A stretch of 64,000 nucleotides of DNA from NCBI RefSeq assembly GCF_003732665.1, contig NZ_MOBP01000027.1, forward strand, positions 1 through 64,000. The letters run 5' to 3'. The notes beneath the pieces were generated by a model. That model had not been told where the DNA came from. It was given only the letters and a program-made list of their open reading frames with translations, and made no database searches. The first letter of the stretch is position 1. The number at the start of each line of letters is the position of its first letter. Below, one piece after another: positions 25,553 to 34,213 of this stretch. This stretch comes from Pseudomonas frederiksbergensis (GTDB lineage Bacteria; Pseudomonadota; Gammaproteobacteria; Pseudomonadales; Pseudomonadaceae). Made by a program: the position numbers and the translations under genes.

Positions 25553-25642
25553 TGTGGGAGCGGGCTTGCTCGCGAAGGCGTCGGTACATCCAGCATCAAT
25601 GCCGACTGATCTACCGCTTTCGCGAGCAAGCCCGCTCCCACA
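25553..25642. repeat. REP pair
   Basis: Inverted GGGAGCGGGCTTGCTCGC units inside the agt operon, between agtB and agtC. The pair would form a stable structure in the mRNA and may separate expression of the binding protein from that of the permeases. Confidence 0.9.
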
Positions 25643-25674
25643 GGGTGGGCAAGCCCACCGTCACTAGGTCGTTG

Positions 25675-26718
25675 TTATTTGGCAGCCCAGGAGTTGAAGC
25701 GCTGTTCCAGTTGCTCGCCGTTGTCAGCCCAGAAGCTGACGTCGATCTGCACCTGGTTGGCGATGTTTTCCGGGGTGGTCGGCATGTCTTTCAACACATC
25801 CTTGGCCAGCAACGGTACGGCTTGGGTGTTGGCCGGGCCGTAGGCGATGTTTTCCGAGTAGGTCTTCTGCTGCTGCGGCATGACCGAGTAAGCGATGAAT
25901 TTCTTCGCCGCTTCGGCACGGGTTTTATCCAGGCCTTTTGGAATCGCCCACGCGTCGAAGTCGTAGATGCCGCCGTTCCACACCACTTTCAGGTTGCTTT
26001 CTTTCTGCACGGCTGCGATCCGGCCGTTGTAGGCCGAGCTCATGACCACGTCGCCGGAAGCGAGGTATTGCGGCGGTTGTGCGCCGGCTTCCCACCACTG
26101 GATGTTCGGCTTGAGTTCATCGAGTTTCTTGAACGCGCGGTCCTGGCCATCTTTACCGGCCAGCACTTTATAGACGTCTTTCGGCGCAACGCCGTCGGCC
26201 ATCAGAGCGAATTCCAGGGTGTACTTGGCGCCTTTACGCAGGCCACGCTTGCCCGGGAATTTCTTGGTGTCCCAGAAATCGACCCAGCTAGTCGGTGCGG
26301 AGGCCAGTTTGTCGGCGTTGTAGGCCAACACGGTCGACCACACGAAGAAGCCCACGCCGCATGGCTGGATCGCGCCTTTGACGTAGTCTTCAGTCTTGCC
26401 GAACAACTTCGGATCAAGCTGCTCGAACATGTCTTCGTCGCAACCACGGGACAGTTCTGGCGATTCAACTTCTACCAGGTCCCAGGACACGCTCTTGGTG
26501 TCGACCATGGCTTTGACCTTGGCCATCTCACCGTTGTATTCGCCCGCAACGATCTTGCCGTTGCCCGCCGCTTCCCACGGTGCGTAGAAAGCCTTGGTCT
26601 GCGCGGCCTTGTTCGCCCCGCCGAAAGACACCACGGTCAGGTCCGGGCCCGCCGCCATCGCGTGTGCCGCACCGATCATGCCCATGACCAAAGCGGTTAA
26701 TTTCAGGGATCTCAACAT
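25675..26718 (-). CDS. agtB: periplasmic substrate-binding protein (PotD/AgtB type)
   Basis: A 347-residue extracellular solute-binding protein. The N-terminus is a signal peptide (about 1-22, ending AHAMA). The family pattern LTVVSFGGANKAAQTKAFYAPWE follows, as in polyamine and related binding proteins. It is encoded between the ATPase and the permeases, as expected for the receptor of this importer. Ligand choice (4-aminobutyrate/5-aminovalerate or polyamine) is inferred from synteny only. Confidence 0.87.
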   Translation of the reverse strand: MLRSLKLTALVMGMIGAAHAMAAGPDLTVVSFGGANKAAQTKAFYAPWEAAGNGKIVAGEYNGEMAKVKAMVDTKSVSWDLVEVESPELSRGCDEDMFEQLDPKLFGKTEDYVKGAIQPCGVGFFVWSTVLAYNADKLASAPTSWVDFWDTKKFPGKRGLRKGAKYTLEFALMADGVAPKDVYKVLAGKDGQDRAFKKLDELKPNIQWWEAGAQPPQYLASGDVVMSSAYNGRIAAVQKESNLKVVWNGGIYDFDAWAIPKGLDKTRAEAAKKFIAYSVMPQQQKTYSENIAYGPANTQAVPLLAKDVLKDMPTTPENIANQVQIDVSFWADNGEQLEQRFNSWAAK

Positions 26719-26767
26719 TTATTGTTCTCTCCACGTGCAGGGTTGGTGTTGGTATTGCGGGGGGCGA

Positions 26768-27892
26768 TCAATGCGCCTCTAAAAGAGGATCGAGCGCGCG
26801 AACGTGCTCGACCTGCCAGCCAAGCGGTACTACGTCGCCAACCGCCAGCTCGGGATCGAGCTCGGCAATCGGTTGTTTTACGAAGAAGTCGGTCTTGCCG
26901 CAGACTTCCAGGCGCACCCGGACGTGGTCGCCCAGATAGATGAATTCCGCCACCCGCCCTGAGAAGCGGTTGACGCAGGACTCGCTCGAACCATTGAGGC
27001 TCACGCGTTCCGGGCGAATCGACAGGGTGACGGGCTCGCCGGTCTGGCCGACGTTGACCGCCAGGGCTTCAACTTTTTCACCGCGACCCAATTCGACGAT
27101 GCAGCGGTCGCCGGTGTGGCTGTGCAAGCGGCCATTGAGGCGGTTGTTCTCGCCGATGAAGTTGGCGACGAAGGTGTTCTTCGGTTCTTCGTAGAGCGTA
27201 CGTGGCGGGGCGATTTGCTGGATTTCGCCCTGGTGGAACACCGCCACACGGTCGGACATGGTCAGGGCTTCGCCCTGGTCGTGGGTCACGTAGACCACGG
27301 TCACGCCGAGGCGTTGGTGAAGGTGTTTGATTTCCATCTGCATGTGTTCGCGCAGCTGTTTATCCAGGGCGCCGAGGGGTTCGTCCATCAGCACCAGTTG
27401 CGGTTCGAACACCAGGGCACGGGCCAGGGCCACACGCTGCTGCTGACCACCGGACAATTGCGCCGGGTAACGCTGGGCGAACGCATCGAGCTGGACCATG
27501 CTCAGGACTTTCTTGACCTTGTCGCTGACGTCGCTCTTGTTCAAGCCGCGCACGGTCAGCGGGAACGCCAGGTTCTCGGCCACGGTCATGTGCGGGAACA
27601 GCGCGTAGTTCTGGAACACCATGCCGATGTCGCGTTTGTGCGGCGGCACGTTGTTGATGGAACGCCCGGCCAGCAGGATTTCCCCGGCGGTCGGGGTTTC
27701 GAAACCGGCGAGCATCATCAGGCTGGTGGTCTTGCCGGAACCGGACGGCCCGAGCAAGGTGAGGAATTCGCCTTTGCGAATGTCCAGGTTGAGGTCTTTG
27801 ACGATCAGGTTCTCGCCGTCGTAGCTTTTCTGCACTCCACGAAAGCTGACCAGAATGTCATTGGCCCCTGCACTTGAATCGACCTGGCTCAT
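26768..27892 (-). CDS. agtA: ABC transporter ATP-binding protein (PotA/AgtA type)
   Basis: The 374-residue ATPase of the importer. Walker A GPSGSGKTT, Q-loop VFQNYALFPHMT, signature LSGGQQQRVALARAL, Walker B LVLMDEPLGALD and the H-loop VTHDQGEAL are all present. A C-terminal TOBE domain (about 280-370) follows. It is the first gene of agtABCD. A perfect palindrome lies about 112 bp upstream, in a gap that also leads to the agtSR genes. An ATG at 27898 is an alternative start. Confidence 0.9.
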   Translation of the reverse strand: MSQVDSSAGANDILVSFRGVQKSYDGENLIVKDLNLDIRKGEFLTLLGPSGSGKTTSLMMLAGFETPTAGEILLAGRSINNVPPHKRDIGMVFQNYALFPHMTVAENLAFPLTVRGLNKSDVSDKVKKVLSMVQLDAFAQRYPAQLSGGQQQRVALARALVFEPQLVLMDEPLGALDKQLREHMQMEIKHLHQRLGVTVVYVTHDQGEALTMSDRVAVFHQGEIQQIAPPRTLYEEPKNTFVANFIGENNRLNGRLHSHTGDRCIVELGRGEKVEALAVNVGQTGEPVTLSIRPERVSLNGSSESCVNRFSGRVAEFIYLGDHVRVRLEVCGKTDFFVKQPIAELDPELAVGDVVPLGWQVEHVRALDPLLEAH

Positions 27893-28003
27893 ACCCACAC
27901 CTTTGTTGTTGATGACTGCTTGTGGTCTAAGCCTAGTGGACGCTGGGGACCGCGCAAATCGGGGCGCAGGAGAGAATCGCCTCAGCCGGATGGAAGGTTG
28001 GGG

Positions 28004-28019
28004 GTAGGGATTGCCCTAC
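28004..28019. promoter_or_regulatory. palindromic operator candidate before agtA
   Basis: GTAGGG, ATTG, CCCTAC is a perfect 6-bp inverted repeat with a 4-base centre, 112 bp upstream of agtA. Size and symmetry fit a dimeric LuxR/NarL-type response regulator, and the neighbouring agtR encodes exactly that. Binding by AgtR is inferred. Confidence 0.5.
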
Positions 28020-28126
28020 AAGGATGGCGCGTTTGGGCAAACGCAGCGGCAAGCGGTCAGCTACAAGCAGCAAGAACAGGCAAAAGCAGGTTTACGGGGT
28101 GTCGCAAATGGACATGCCACCAAGAT

Positions 28127-28154
28127 CCCTGTGGGAGCGGGCTTGCTCGCGAAA
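28127..28154 (+). repeat. single REP unit
   Basis: One copy of the GGGAGCGGGCTTGCTCGC type with no inverted partner. Where the partner would be, the three tandem repeats follow. Confidence 0.8.
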
Positions 28155-28170
28155 GCGGCGTGCCAGGCAA

Positions 28171-28248
28171 TATTGATACGACTGACACGCCCCCTTATTG
28201 ATACGCCTGACACGCCCTCCCTTTATTGATACGACTGACACGCCTCCC
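28171..28248. repeat. three tandem copies of a 25-28 bp unit
   Basis: TATTGATACG(A/C)CTGACACGCC occurs at 28171, 28196 and 28224, each copy followed by a pyrimidine-rich tail. The copies are nearly identical, so the array looks recent. It lies between the single REP unit and a REP pair of the other type. Confidence 0.85.
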
Positions 28249-28325
28249 TGTAGGAGCGAGGCTTGCCCGCGAAGCTTTTAGCGCCAGTGAGGACGCCTTC
28301 GCGGGCAAGCCTCGCTCCTACAGGG
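28246..28325. repeat. REP pair (AGCGAGGCTTGCCCGCGAA type)
   Basis: Inverted units of the same type as at 9683-9776, ending 15 bp before the agtR stop codon. Confidence 0.88.
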
Positions 28326-28339
28326 GATCGCATTCAGAT

Positions 28340-28969
28340 TTAGAGGAGTTTGTGTTCCATCGCGTACTTCACCAGCTCCGCCAAGGAGCTGATGTTGAGT
28401 TTCTGCATCAGCCGCGCCTTGTGGGTGCTGATGGTTTTGCTGCTCAGGGCCAGTTGCTGGGCGATGTCGTTGACGTTGGCGCCCTGGGCCAGGCGCTCGA
28501 ACACCGAAAACTCCCGTTCCGACAATAAAGAGTGCAACGGCCGGGAATCGGTCAGGCCGACTTCGAAGACCATGCGGTCGGCCAGGTCCGGGTCGATGTA
28601 GCGCCCGCCCGCCGCGACTTTGCGGATTGCCGTCAGCAGCAACGCCGGATCGCTGTCCTTGGTGGCATAACCGGCGGCACCGACCTTCAACGCACGGGCG
28701 GCCATTTGCGCTTCATCATGCATCGACAACACCAGGATCGCCGGTGGATTGTTCAACGCGCGAATCCGTGGAATCGCCTCCAGGCCGTTGACGCCGGGCA
28801 TGGAGATGTCCAGCAGTACCACTTCGCAGGGCACATGCCGCAACGTCTCGAGCAACTGCTCGCCATTGCTCGCCTCCCCCACCACCAGCAAATCCTTGGC
28901 CAGGCCAATCAATTGCTTGATGCCTTCACGGACGATGGTGTGGTCTTCGGCTACCAGTACACGGATCAC
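28340..28969 (-). CDS. agtR: LuxR/NarL-type response regulator (AgtR)
   Basis: A 209-residue response regulator. The receiver domain has the acidic pair after VLVAED and the phosphate acceptor Asp54 in VVLLDISMPGVNG. The C-terminal LuxR helix-turn-helix covers LSEREFSVFERLAQGANVNDIAQQLALS and the recognition helix after it. It follows agtS on the same strand, after REP repeats. It probably controls agtABCD, perhaps through the palindrome at 28004. Confidence 0.87.
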   Translation of the reverse strand: MIRVLVAEDHTIVREGIKQLIGLAKDLLVVGEASNGEQLLETLRHVPCEVVLLDISMPGVNGLEAIPRIRALNNPPAILVLSMHDEAQMAARALKVGAAGYATKDSDPALLLTAIRKVAAGGRYIDPDLADRMVFEVGLTDSRPLHSLLSEREFSVFERLAQGANVNDIAQQLALSSKTISTHKARLMQKLNISSLAELVKYAMEHKLL

Positions 28970-28997
28970 AAGCTTCTCCCAATTAAATACGTTGCCT

Positions 28998-29090
28998 CCT
29001 GTGGGAGCGGGCTTGCTCGCGAAGGCATCCGGTCAGTCGACATCAATGTTGAATGATCGACCGCTTTCGCGAGCAAGCCCGCTCCCACAA
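28998..29090. repeat. REP pair
   Basis: Inverted GGGAGCGGGCTTGCTCGC units between agtS and agtR. Confidence 0.9.
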
Positions 29091-29117
29091 GGCTTTTGTG
29101 AACGCCGTCGAACCCAA

Positions 29118-29142
29118 GTGGGAGCGAGCCTGCTCGCGAAGG
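29118..29142 (+). repeat. single, slightly diverged REP unit
   Basis: GTGGGAGCGAGCCTGCTCGC is a one-copy variant with two changes in the core. It lies 27 bp from the pair at 28998-29090 and 26 bp before the agtS stop. Confidence 0.75.
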
Positions 29143-29167
29143 GGCCAGCCCAATCACCACAAAACCA

Positions 29168-31564
29168 TCAAGCCTCACTCACTGGCACCCGCACACTCAG
29201 CGTAGTGCCCTCCCCCGGCTCGCTCTCAAGCGACAACTGCCCGCCCATGATCAATACCCGCTCACGCATGCCCACCACGCCAAACGATGTCGGCCGACCC
29301 GTAGCGGCGACAAATCCTACGCCATCATCGCTGACGGTCAGACACAACTCGTCGCCTTCCAGCGCCAGTGTCAGTTCGACAGTATGCGCCTGGGCATGGC
29401 GCATGACATTGGTCAGCGCTTCCTGAAGGATGCGGAACAAGCCAATCGCCTTGGCATCGCTGAGCACCGGCAGGTTCTCCGGCACCTGTACCAGACACGG
29501 AATCTGCGTGCGCGCTTCGAAACGCCGGGCCTGCCACTCAATGGCCGAGGCGATCCCTGCATCGAGAATCGGTGGCCGCAGCGCCGTGGCCACATCCCGC
29601 ACCAATTGGAATAGCTGGGCGATCAGCCGCTTCATGCTGTTCAAGCGCTGGTTCAGACCGGGGTCAAGCTGGGCGTAGGCCAATTCGCACATGGACGTTT
29701 CCAGTTTCAACACGGTCAGCATCTGCCCCAGTTCGTCGTGCACCTCCCGGGCGATGCGGGCCTTTTCCTCTTCCCGCACGCTCTCCAGGTGCGCCGACAA
29801 CTCCCGCAGTTGCTCCCGGGAGCTGGCCAGTTCCAGTTCGATGCGCTTGCTTTCGCTGATGTCCCAGACGATCCCGTCCCACACATACGCGCCATCCTCC
29901 AGCCGCCGGGTGATGGCCTTGATCTCGGCCCAGCGCTGCTCCCCCGAACGGGTGAGGATTCGGCCCTGCCACGACCAGTCACTGTCGGTGTCCAGCGCCT
30001 GATCCTGAGTCTGGTGATAACTGGCCTTGTCGTCCGGGTGCACCAGGCTGCGCAGGCCTTTGTCCCGATGGGCCAGGGTCGCCGGCGAATAACCGACCAG
30101 GCTCTCGCTGCCTTCACTGATGTAGGCAAAGTCGATTTGCCCGGTCACCGGCGCCCGTTCAAGACGAAAGACCAGTCCCGGCACGTTGGCGGCAATCCCC
30201 TGCAACCGCGCCTCGCTTTCCTGCAACGCGGCCAGGGCACGACGGCGTTCGGTGACGTCATTGAGGTACACCACCAAGTATTCGCCGTCGCGAAAACGCA
30301 GGAAGCTCAACGAAACATCCGCTGGCAAAACACTGCCGTCGGCCCGTACGCAATTGGTTTCGAAACTTTGCGGCCCTTCTTCGCTGGCCCGGGCGCGCTT
30401 CCACAGGTTCAGCCAGCGGTCCATGTGCAGCCCGGGCTCGAAGTCGATCAACGGCCGGTCGATGATGCCGCCGGACGCATAGCCGAGCATGGTTTCGGCA
30501 GCGCGGTTGGCGTAGCGCACGTGGCTGTCCCAGTTGACCCAAAGGATGCCGACGGTGCTTTGATCGATGGAAAACTGGGTCAGGCGCAGGGCTTCCTCAC
30601 TGGCCTGGCGCAGGGCGATGTCTTCCCGCGCCGCCAGCAGCCGTTGCTCCAGACTGTGTTGCTGGCGTCGCTGCCAGAACACGATGGCGGCACTGCTCAG
30701 CAACAGCAACGCCAGCAGCAGGCACAGGTTCTGCCAGAACCCCGGTGATTCGGACAACCGCGGGTATTTGGGTTGCAGCCATTGGGTGTGCAGTTGTTCC
30801 AGGTCCTTGGCCGGGATCGCCCTTAGCGCGTTTTCGATGATGCCCGCCAGCTCCGGCCAGTCCCGGCGCGTGGCCACTCGCAGCAATTGCGGCAGGCCGA
30901 TATCGCCCACCACCACCAGCCCGGCGAATTCGGGTTCGGCGGACAAACGGCCCAACTGCGCTTCATCAACCACCGCGTAACCGGCCTGCTGACTCAACAG
31001 CAACTGCAACGCCTGGCGCTCGATGGGCACGCCTTGCAGGTTCAAGTGGGGGAAGTTACTGCGCAGATAATCGGCGGTGGCGCTGGGCATGCGTACGGCG
31101 ACGCGGGTCTGGCTGTCGAGTTTTTCCAGCTCCACCACGCCGGCGCCCTTCTGGTCGCTGACCACCAGTTGCGGTACACGCATGTACGGGTCGGAAAACT
31201 GCCAGAGCTTCAGCCCGCCAGGGGTCTGGGTCAGGCCCGGGGCGATATCGACTTCACCGTCGCGCACAGCTTGTTCCAACTGTTCGACGTCGGGGAAGTT
31301 GCGCCAGCTCAGCTCGACCTTGAGCGACTTGGCCAGCCACTTCATCAGTTCGACGTTAACCCCGGACAAACGCTGCAAGCGCCGATCGTATTGCGCATAC
31401 GGCGCTTGCAACACCACGCCAACACGCAGTTCGCCATGCTCGGCCAGCCATTGCTGCTGGGCCGTCGACAACGGTGCAACGTGGGTCGCAGGCGCGGGCG
31501 CGGCCCAGCTCATCAAGGGAAACCACAAACAGCCGATAACCCACAGGCAGCGAAAACGCATCAT
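29168..31564 (-). CDS. agtS: sensor histidine kinase with periplasmic binding-protein domain (AgtS)
   Basis: A 798-residue membrane sensor. A signal/anchor sequence precedes a periplasmic SBP_bac_3 domain (about 35-265, beginning LRVGVVLQAPYAQYD), a membrane helix (about 280-300) and two PAS domains (about 330-590). A HisKA_3 domain has the phospho-acceptor His near residue 608 in REVHDELGQMLTVL. The C-terminal ATPase domain has ALTNVMRHAQAH and DDGVGF. This NarL-type kinase pairs with the downstream agtR. The periplasmic fold suggests direct sensing of an amino acid, consistent with the agt transporter nearby. Starts at 31561 or 31585 are also open. Confidence 0.86.
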   Translation of the reverse strand: MMRFRCLWVIGCLWFPLMSWAAPAPATHVAPLSTAQQQWLAEHGELRVGVVLQAPYAQYDRRLQRLSGVNVELMKWLAKSLKVELSWRNFPDVEQLEQAVRDGEVDIAPGLTQTPGGLKLWQFSDPYMRVPQLVVSDQKGAGVVELEKLDSQTRVAVRMPSATADYLRSNFPHLNLQGVPIERQALQLLLSQQAGYAVVDEAQLGRLSAEPEFAGLVVVGDIGLPQLLRVATRRDWPELAGIIENALRAIPAKDLEQLHTQWLQPKYPRLSESPGFWQNLCLLLALLLLSSAAIVFWQRRQQHSLEQRLLAAREDIALRQASEEALRLTQFSIDQSTVGILWVNWDSHVRYANRAAETMLGYASGGIIDRPLIDFEPGLHMDRWLNLWKRARASEEGPQSFETNCVRADGSVLPADVSLSFLRFRDGEYLVVYLNDVTERRRALAALQESEARLQGIAANVPGLVFRLERAPVTGQIDFAYISEGSESLVGYSPATLAHRDKGLRSLVHPDDKASYHQTQDQALDTDSDWSWQGRILTRSGEQRWAEIKAITRRLEDGAYVWDGIVWDISESKRIELELASSREQLRELSAHLESVREEEKARIAREVHDELGQMLTVLKLETSMCELAYAQLDPGLNQRLNSMKRLIAQLFQLVRDVATALRPPILDAGIASAIEWQARRFEARTQIPCLVQVPENLPVLSDAKAIGLFRILQEALTNVMRHAQAHTVELTLALEGDELCLTVSDDGVGFVAATGRPTSFGVVGMRERVLIMGGQLSLESEPGEGTTLSVRVPVSEA

Positions 31565-31637
31565 TGAAGTCTCACACACTGACAAATACTGACCAACCCA
31601 TTAGGCTGCCGGAATAACTTCTGGCCTGGAATATCCG

Positions 31638-32630
31638 ATGCCCCCTGTCTACCGCCTGGCACTGCCAGCATTGTGCCTGTCGCTGATCCTGCCTTGCGCC
31701 TTTTCCGTCGAGGCCGCAGCCCCTGCTCCCGCCACGGAAAAACCGGCCGAAGCCAAACCGGTCGAGCGCCAGCCGCTGCTTGAGCGTAGTCAGGAAGACG
31801 CCACCGCACTCGAGCGCCAAGTCCCTGTCCAGGAACAGCAACAGCTCCAGGCCGGCGCCGATACGTTTCTCGCCTTGTGGAAACCGGCCAACACCGCCGA
31901 ACCCAGGGGCGCGGTGATTATCATCCCCGGCGCTGGCGAGACCGTTGACTGGCCGCAAGCAATCAGCCCTTTGCGCAACAAACTGCCGGACGCCGAGTGG
32001 AGCAGCCTGAGTATCACCTTGCCGGACCTGCAAAGCGATGCCATTGCGCCACGCGTCGCCGAAGTCCCGCCGACGATCAAAGCCCCTGAGACCGGCAGCA
32101 AAGACTCGACCACCGCAACGCCCATCGAGCAGGCGGCCAGTGGTGAGGCGGATGTCGCGGACAAAGCCATCGCCGAAACCACCGAGGAACAGACCAAGGC
32201 CGATGCCGAGCGAATTTTCGCCCGTATCGATGCCGCCATTGCCTTCGCCGAACAGCAAAGTGCTCGGCGCATCGTGGTGTTGGGGCATGGCACCGGGGCG
32301 TACTGGGCCGCGCGTTACCTGAGCGAGAAACAGCCTTCGCAAGTGGAGAAATTCGTGATGGTCGCGGCGCAGACACCGGTGACGGGCAACCCCGCACTGG
32401 CCGAATTGACGCCCACCCTGAAGCTGCCGACCGCCGATCTGTTCTATATGGATAAGCCGCTGGACCGCAATGCAGCGCTGGAGCGTTTGCAGGCGAGCAA
32501 ACGTTTGAAGACTTCGGCGTTCAGCCAGGTGTCGCTCAAGGCGTTGCCGGGCAATACCAAGGCTGAACAGGAACAACTGTTTCGCCGGGTGCGGGGGTGG
32601 TTGAATCCGCAGCCAGTGGCCGAGCAATAG
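31638..32630 (+). CDS. DUF3530 family exported alpha/beta-hydrolase-like protein
   Basis: A 330-residue protein with a signal peptide (about 1-27, ending VEAAA). A hydrolase-like core follows: AVIIIPGAGETVDWP, then VLGHGTGAYWAARYL, where the nucleophile elbow GHGTG has Thr instead of Ser. An insert rich in Ala, Glu and Thr (about 140-190) separates the two halves. Function is unknown, and the elbow makes ordinary serine-hydrolase catalysis doubtful. It is divergent from agtS with a 73-bp gap. Confidence 0.82.
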   Translation: MPPVYRLALPALCLSLILPCAFSVEAAAPAPATEKPAEAKPVERQPLLERSQEDATALERQVPVQEQQQLQAGADTFLALWKPANTAEPRGAVIIIPGAGETVDWPQAISPLRNKLPDAEWSSLSITLPDLQSDAIAPRVAEVPPTIKAPETGSKDSTTATPIEQAASGEADVADKAIAETTEEQTKADAERIFARIDAAIAFAEQQSARRIVVLGHGTGAYWAARYLSEKQPSQVEKFVMVAAQTPVTGNPALAELTPTLKLPTADLFYMDKPLDRNAALERLQASKRLKTSAFSQVSLKALPGNTKAEQEQLFRRVRGWLNPQPVAEQ

Positions 32631-32646
32631 TTCGGCGTTGCGCCCA

Positions 32647-32740
32647 TTCGCGAGCAAGCCCGCTCCCACATGGGATCTTCAGTGTGTCACAGACAGTGTG
32701 AACACCAGAGATCCCATGTGGGAGCGGGCTTGCTCGCGAA
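32647..32740. repeat. REP pair with 32-bp arms
   Basis: Inverted units whose perfect complementarity runs past the REP core into ATGGGATCT / AGATCCCAT, giving arms of about 32 bp. The pair lies between the convergent DUF3530 and DnaJ-domain genes, where no other terminator is seen. Confidence 0.9.
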
Positions 32741-32772
32741 AGCGGCATCACTGACAACACAACTATGTGCCG

Positions 32773-33540
32773 CTAACGAAAATCCCGCCGCGCCTTGATC
32801 AAGGTATAAGCGGTATGCAATTCACGGGTCTTGTCCGTCGCTTCGCGCACCTGCATTGCCGTCGCCCCCGAACCGGCAATCTTGTCCGGATGATGACGAC
32901 TGAGCAGGCGCCGATAGGCCCGTTTGATCTGCGCCGGTTCACTGGTGGCCGACACGCCCAATAGCCGCATGGCATCCTGGTACGTCACGGCGCTGCTGAC
33001 CTGCGGTCGCTTCTGCGGCTCGTAGTCGTGGGCCAGCGCCAGTACTTGCTGGGGTGTCCAGCCCAACCACTTGCCCCATTGCGCCAACAGTTCGCGCTCA
33101 CCGTTCCCCGCACGGCCATCGGCCCAGACCATCCGCCAACAGGCGCGCAGCACGCCTTCGGCGGCATGTGGCTGGGCGCTCAAGCGCCGCAGATAACCGC
33201 GCAAGCGGTCATGCCCGGACTTGCCGCGATTGAAGGCGGCAATCGCCCGACGCTGCGCCGACTCGGTCATGTCCAATGAGCGCATTTCCAGTCGGGCCTG
33301 CTGGATATGCCCATCCACTACCCGCCCATCGCACTTGGCCAACCGGCCGAGCAACACGAACAACAGTTCATCGTTGCGCAGCGCCGGCCGCCCGCCGAGT
33401 TTTTCCCGCAAATGCGCCCAGCTCTGCAAGTGCAGGCGCCGGTCCAGCGCCTGCCCCAACAACGCGCCGAGCATGGCCCCCGGAATGCTGGCTATGGCAA
33501 AGCCTGCTCCGGCTCCAATCAGAGTCCCTGGCCACAACAT
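32773..33540 (-). CDS. djlA: DjlA-like co-chaperone (TerB plus DnaJ domain)
   Basis: A 255-residue protein with one hydrophobic glycine-rich N-terminal segment (GTLIGAGAGFAIASIPGAMLG). A TerB-like helical domain (about 55-175) follows, then a C-terminal J domain (about 188-255) with the essential HPD in SRHHPDKIAG. This order is that of DjlA, a membrane-bound DnaK partner. It follows murU after one base, so amgK-murU-djlA form one operon. Confidence 0.9.
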   Translation of the reverse strand: MLWPGTLIGAGAGFAIASIPGAMLGALLGQALDRRLHLQSWAHLREKLGGRPALRNDELLFVLLGRLAKCDGRVVDGHIQQARLEMRSLDMTESAQRRAIAAFNRGKSGHDRLRGYLRRLSAQPHAAEGVLRACWRMVWADGRAGNGERELLAQWGKWLGWTPQQVLALAHDYEPQKRPQVSSAVTYQDAMRLLGVSATSEPAQIKRAYRRLLSRHHPDKIAGSGATAMQVREATDKTRELHTAYTLIKARRDFR

Positions 33541-33541
33541 A

Positions 33542-34213
33542 TCAGCGGCTCGCTTCTATCAGGGTTTCGGCTTCGGCCAGGCGCTCGTAAGTGCCGACAT
33601 CCACCCACTGCCCTTCCAGCCGTTCCCCGGATACTTGCCCCGCAGCCATCGCCTGGCGAAACAACGGCGCCAGTTTGAATGCGCCCGCCGTGCATCCCTC
33701 GAACAGCTTCGGGTGCAACACGGCGATGCCGCTGTAGGTCAGGGTCTTGGCGTCCGGTTGCCCGTCGCGCACCTGGCTATCGACCAGAACAAAATCCCCG
33801 GCCGGGTGGTGGGCCGGGTTATCCACCAGCACCAGATGAGCCAGTCCGGCAAGGGGTTGGCGCAGGGCGTTGAAGTCGTAATCGGTCCAGATATCACCGT
33901 TGACCACCACAAACGCCCCGTCACCCAGCAACGGCAAGGCGCGGAAAATCCCGCCACCGGTTTCCAGCGGTTCGCCTTCGGGCGAATACTGGATGCTGAG
34001 GCCATAACGCGAGCCATCGCCCAGGTAATCTTCGATCTGCTGACCGAGCCAGGCATGGTTGATCACGATCTCGGTAAACCCGGCAGCCGCCAGGGCCTGC
34101 AGGTGATACTCGATCAACGGCACGCCGCCGGCACGCACCAGCGGTTTTGGCGTAGTCAGGGTCAGCGGGCGCATGCGCTCGCCTTTGCCCGCCGCGAGAA
34201 TCATTGCCTTCAT
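33542..34213 (-). CDS. murU: N-acetylmuramate alpha-1-phosphate uridylyltransferase
   Basis: MurU makes UDP-MurNAc from MurNAc-1-phosphate in the recycling route that bypasses MurA/MurB. The 223-residue nucleotidyltransferase has AMILAAGKGERMRPLTLTTP (nucleotide loop), the VVNGDIWTDYDF metal site and the ETGGGIF substrate loop. Its ATG overlaps the amgK stop by four bases. The amgK-murU pair is typical of Pseudomonas and underlies intrinsic tolerance to fosfomycin. Confidence 0.95.
   Translation of the reverse strand: MKAMILAAGKGERMRPLTLTTPKPLVRAGGVPLIEYHLQALAAAGFTEIVINHAWLGQQIEDYLGDGSRYGLSIQYSPEGEPLETGGGIFRALPLLGDGAFVVVNGDIWTDYDFNALRQPLAGLAHLVLVDNPAHHPAGDFVLVDSQVRDGQPDAKTLTYSGIAVLHPKLFEGCTAGAFKLAPLFRQAMAAGQVSGERLEGQWVDVGTYERLAEAETLIEASR

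Larger units (their letters stand above)
27899..28339. other. agtR-agtA intergenic region
   Basis: This 440-bp gap has no credible gene. Near agtA it holds the palindrome at 28004-28019. Further on are a degraded GCGGCAAGC-type repeat (about 28040-28090), a single REP unit, three short tandem repeats and a REP pair. The agtABCD promoter should lie in the first 130 bp, but clear -35/-10 boxes were not found. Confidence 0.6.

Noticed and set aside
28171..28248. CRISPR array
   Set aside because: The three repeats are directly adjacent with no spacers of constant length, and no cas genes are present.
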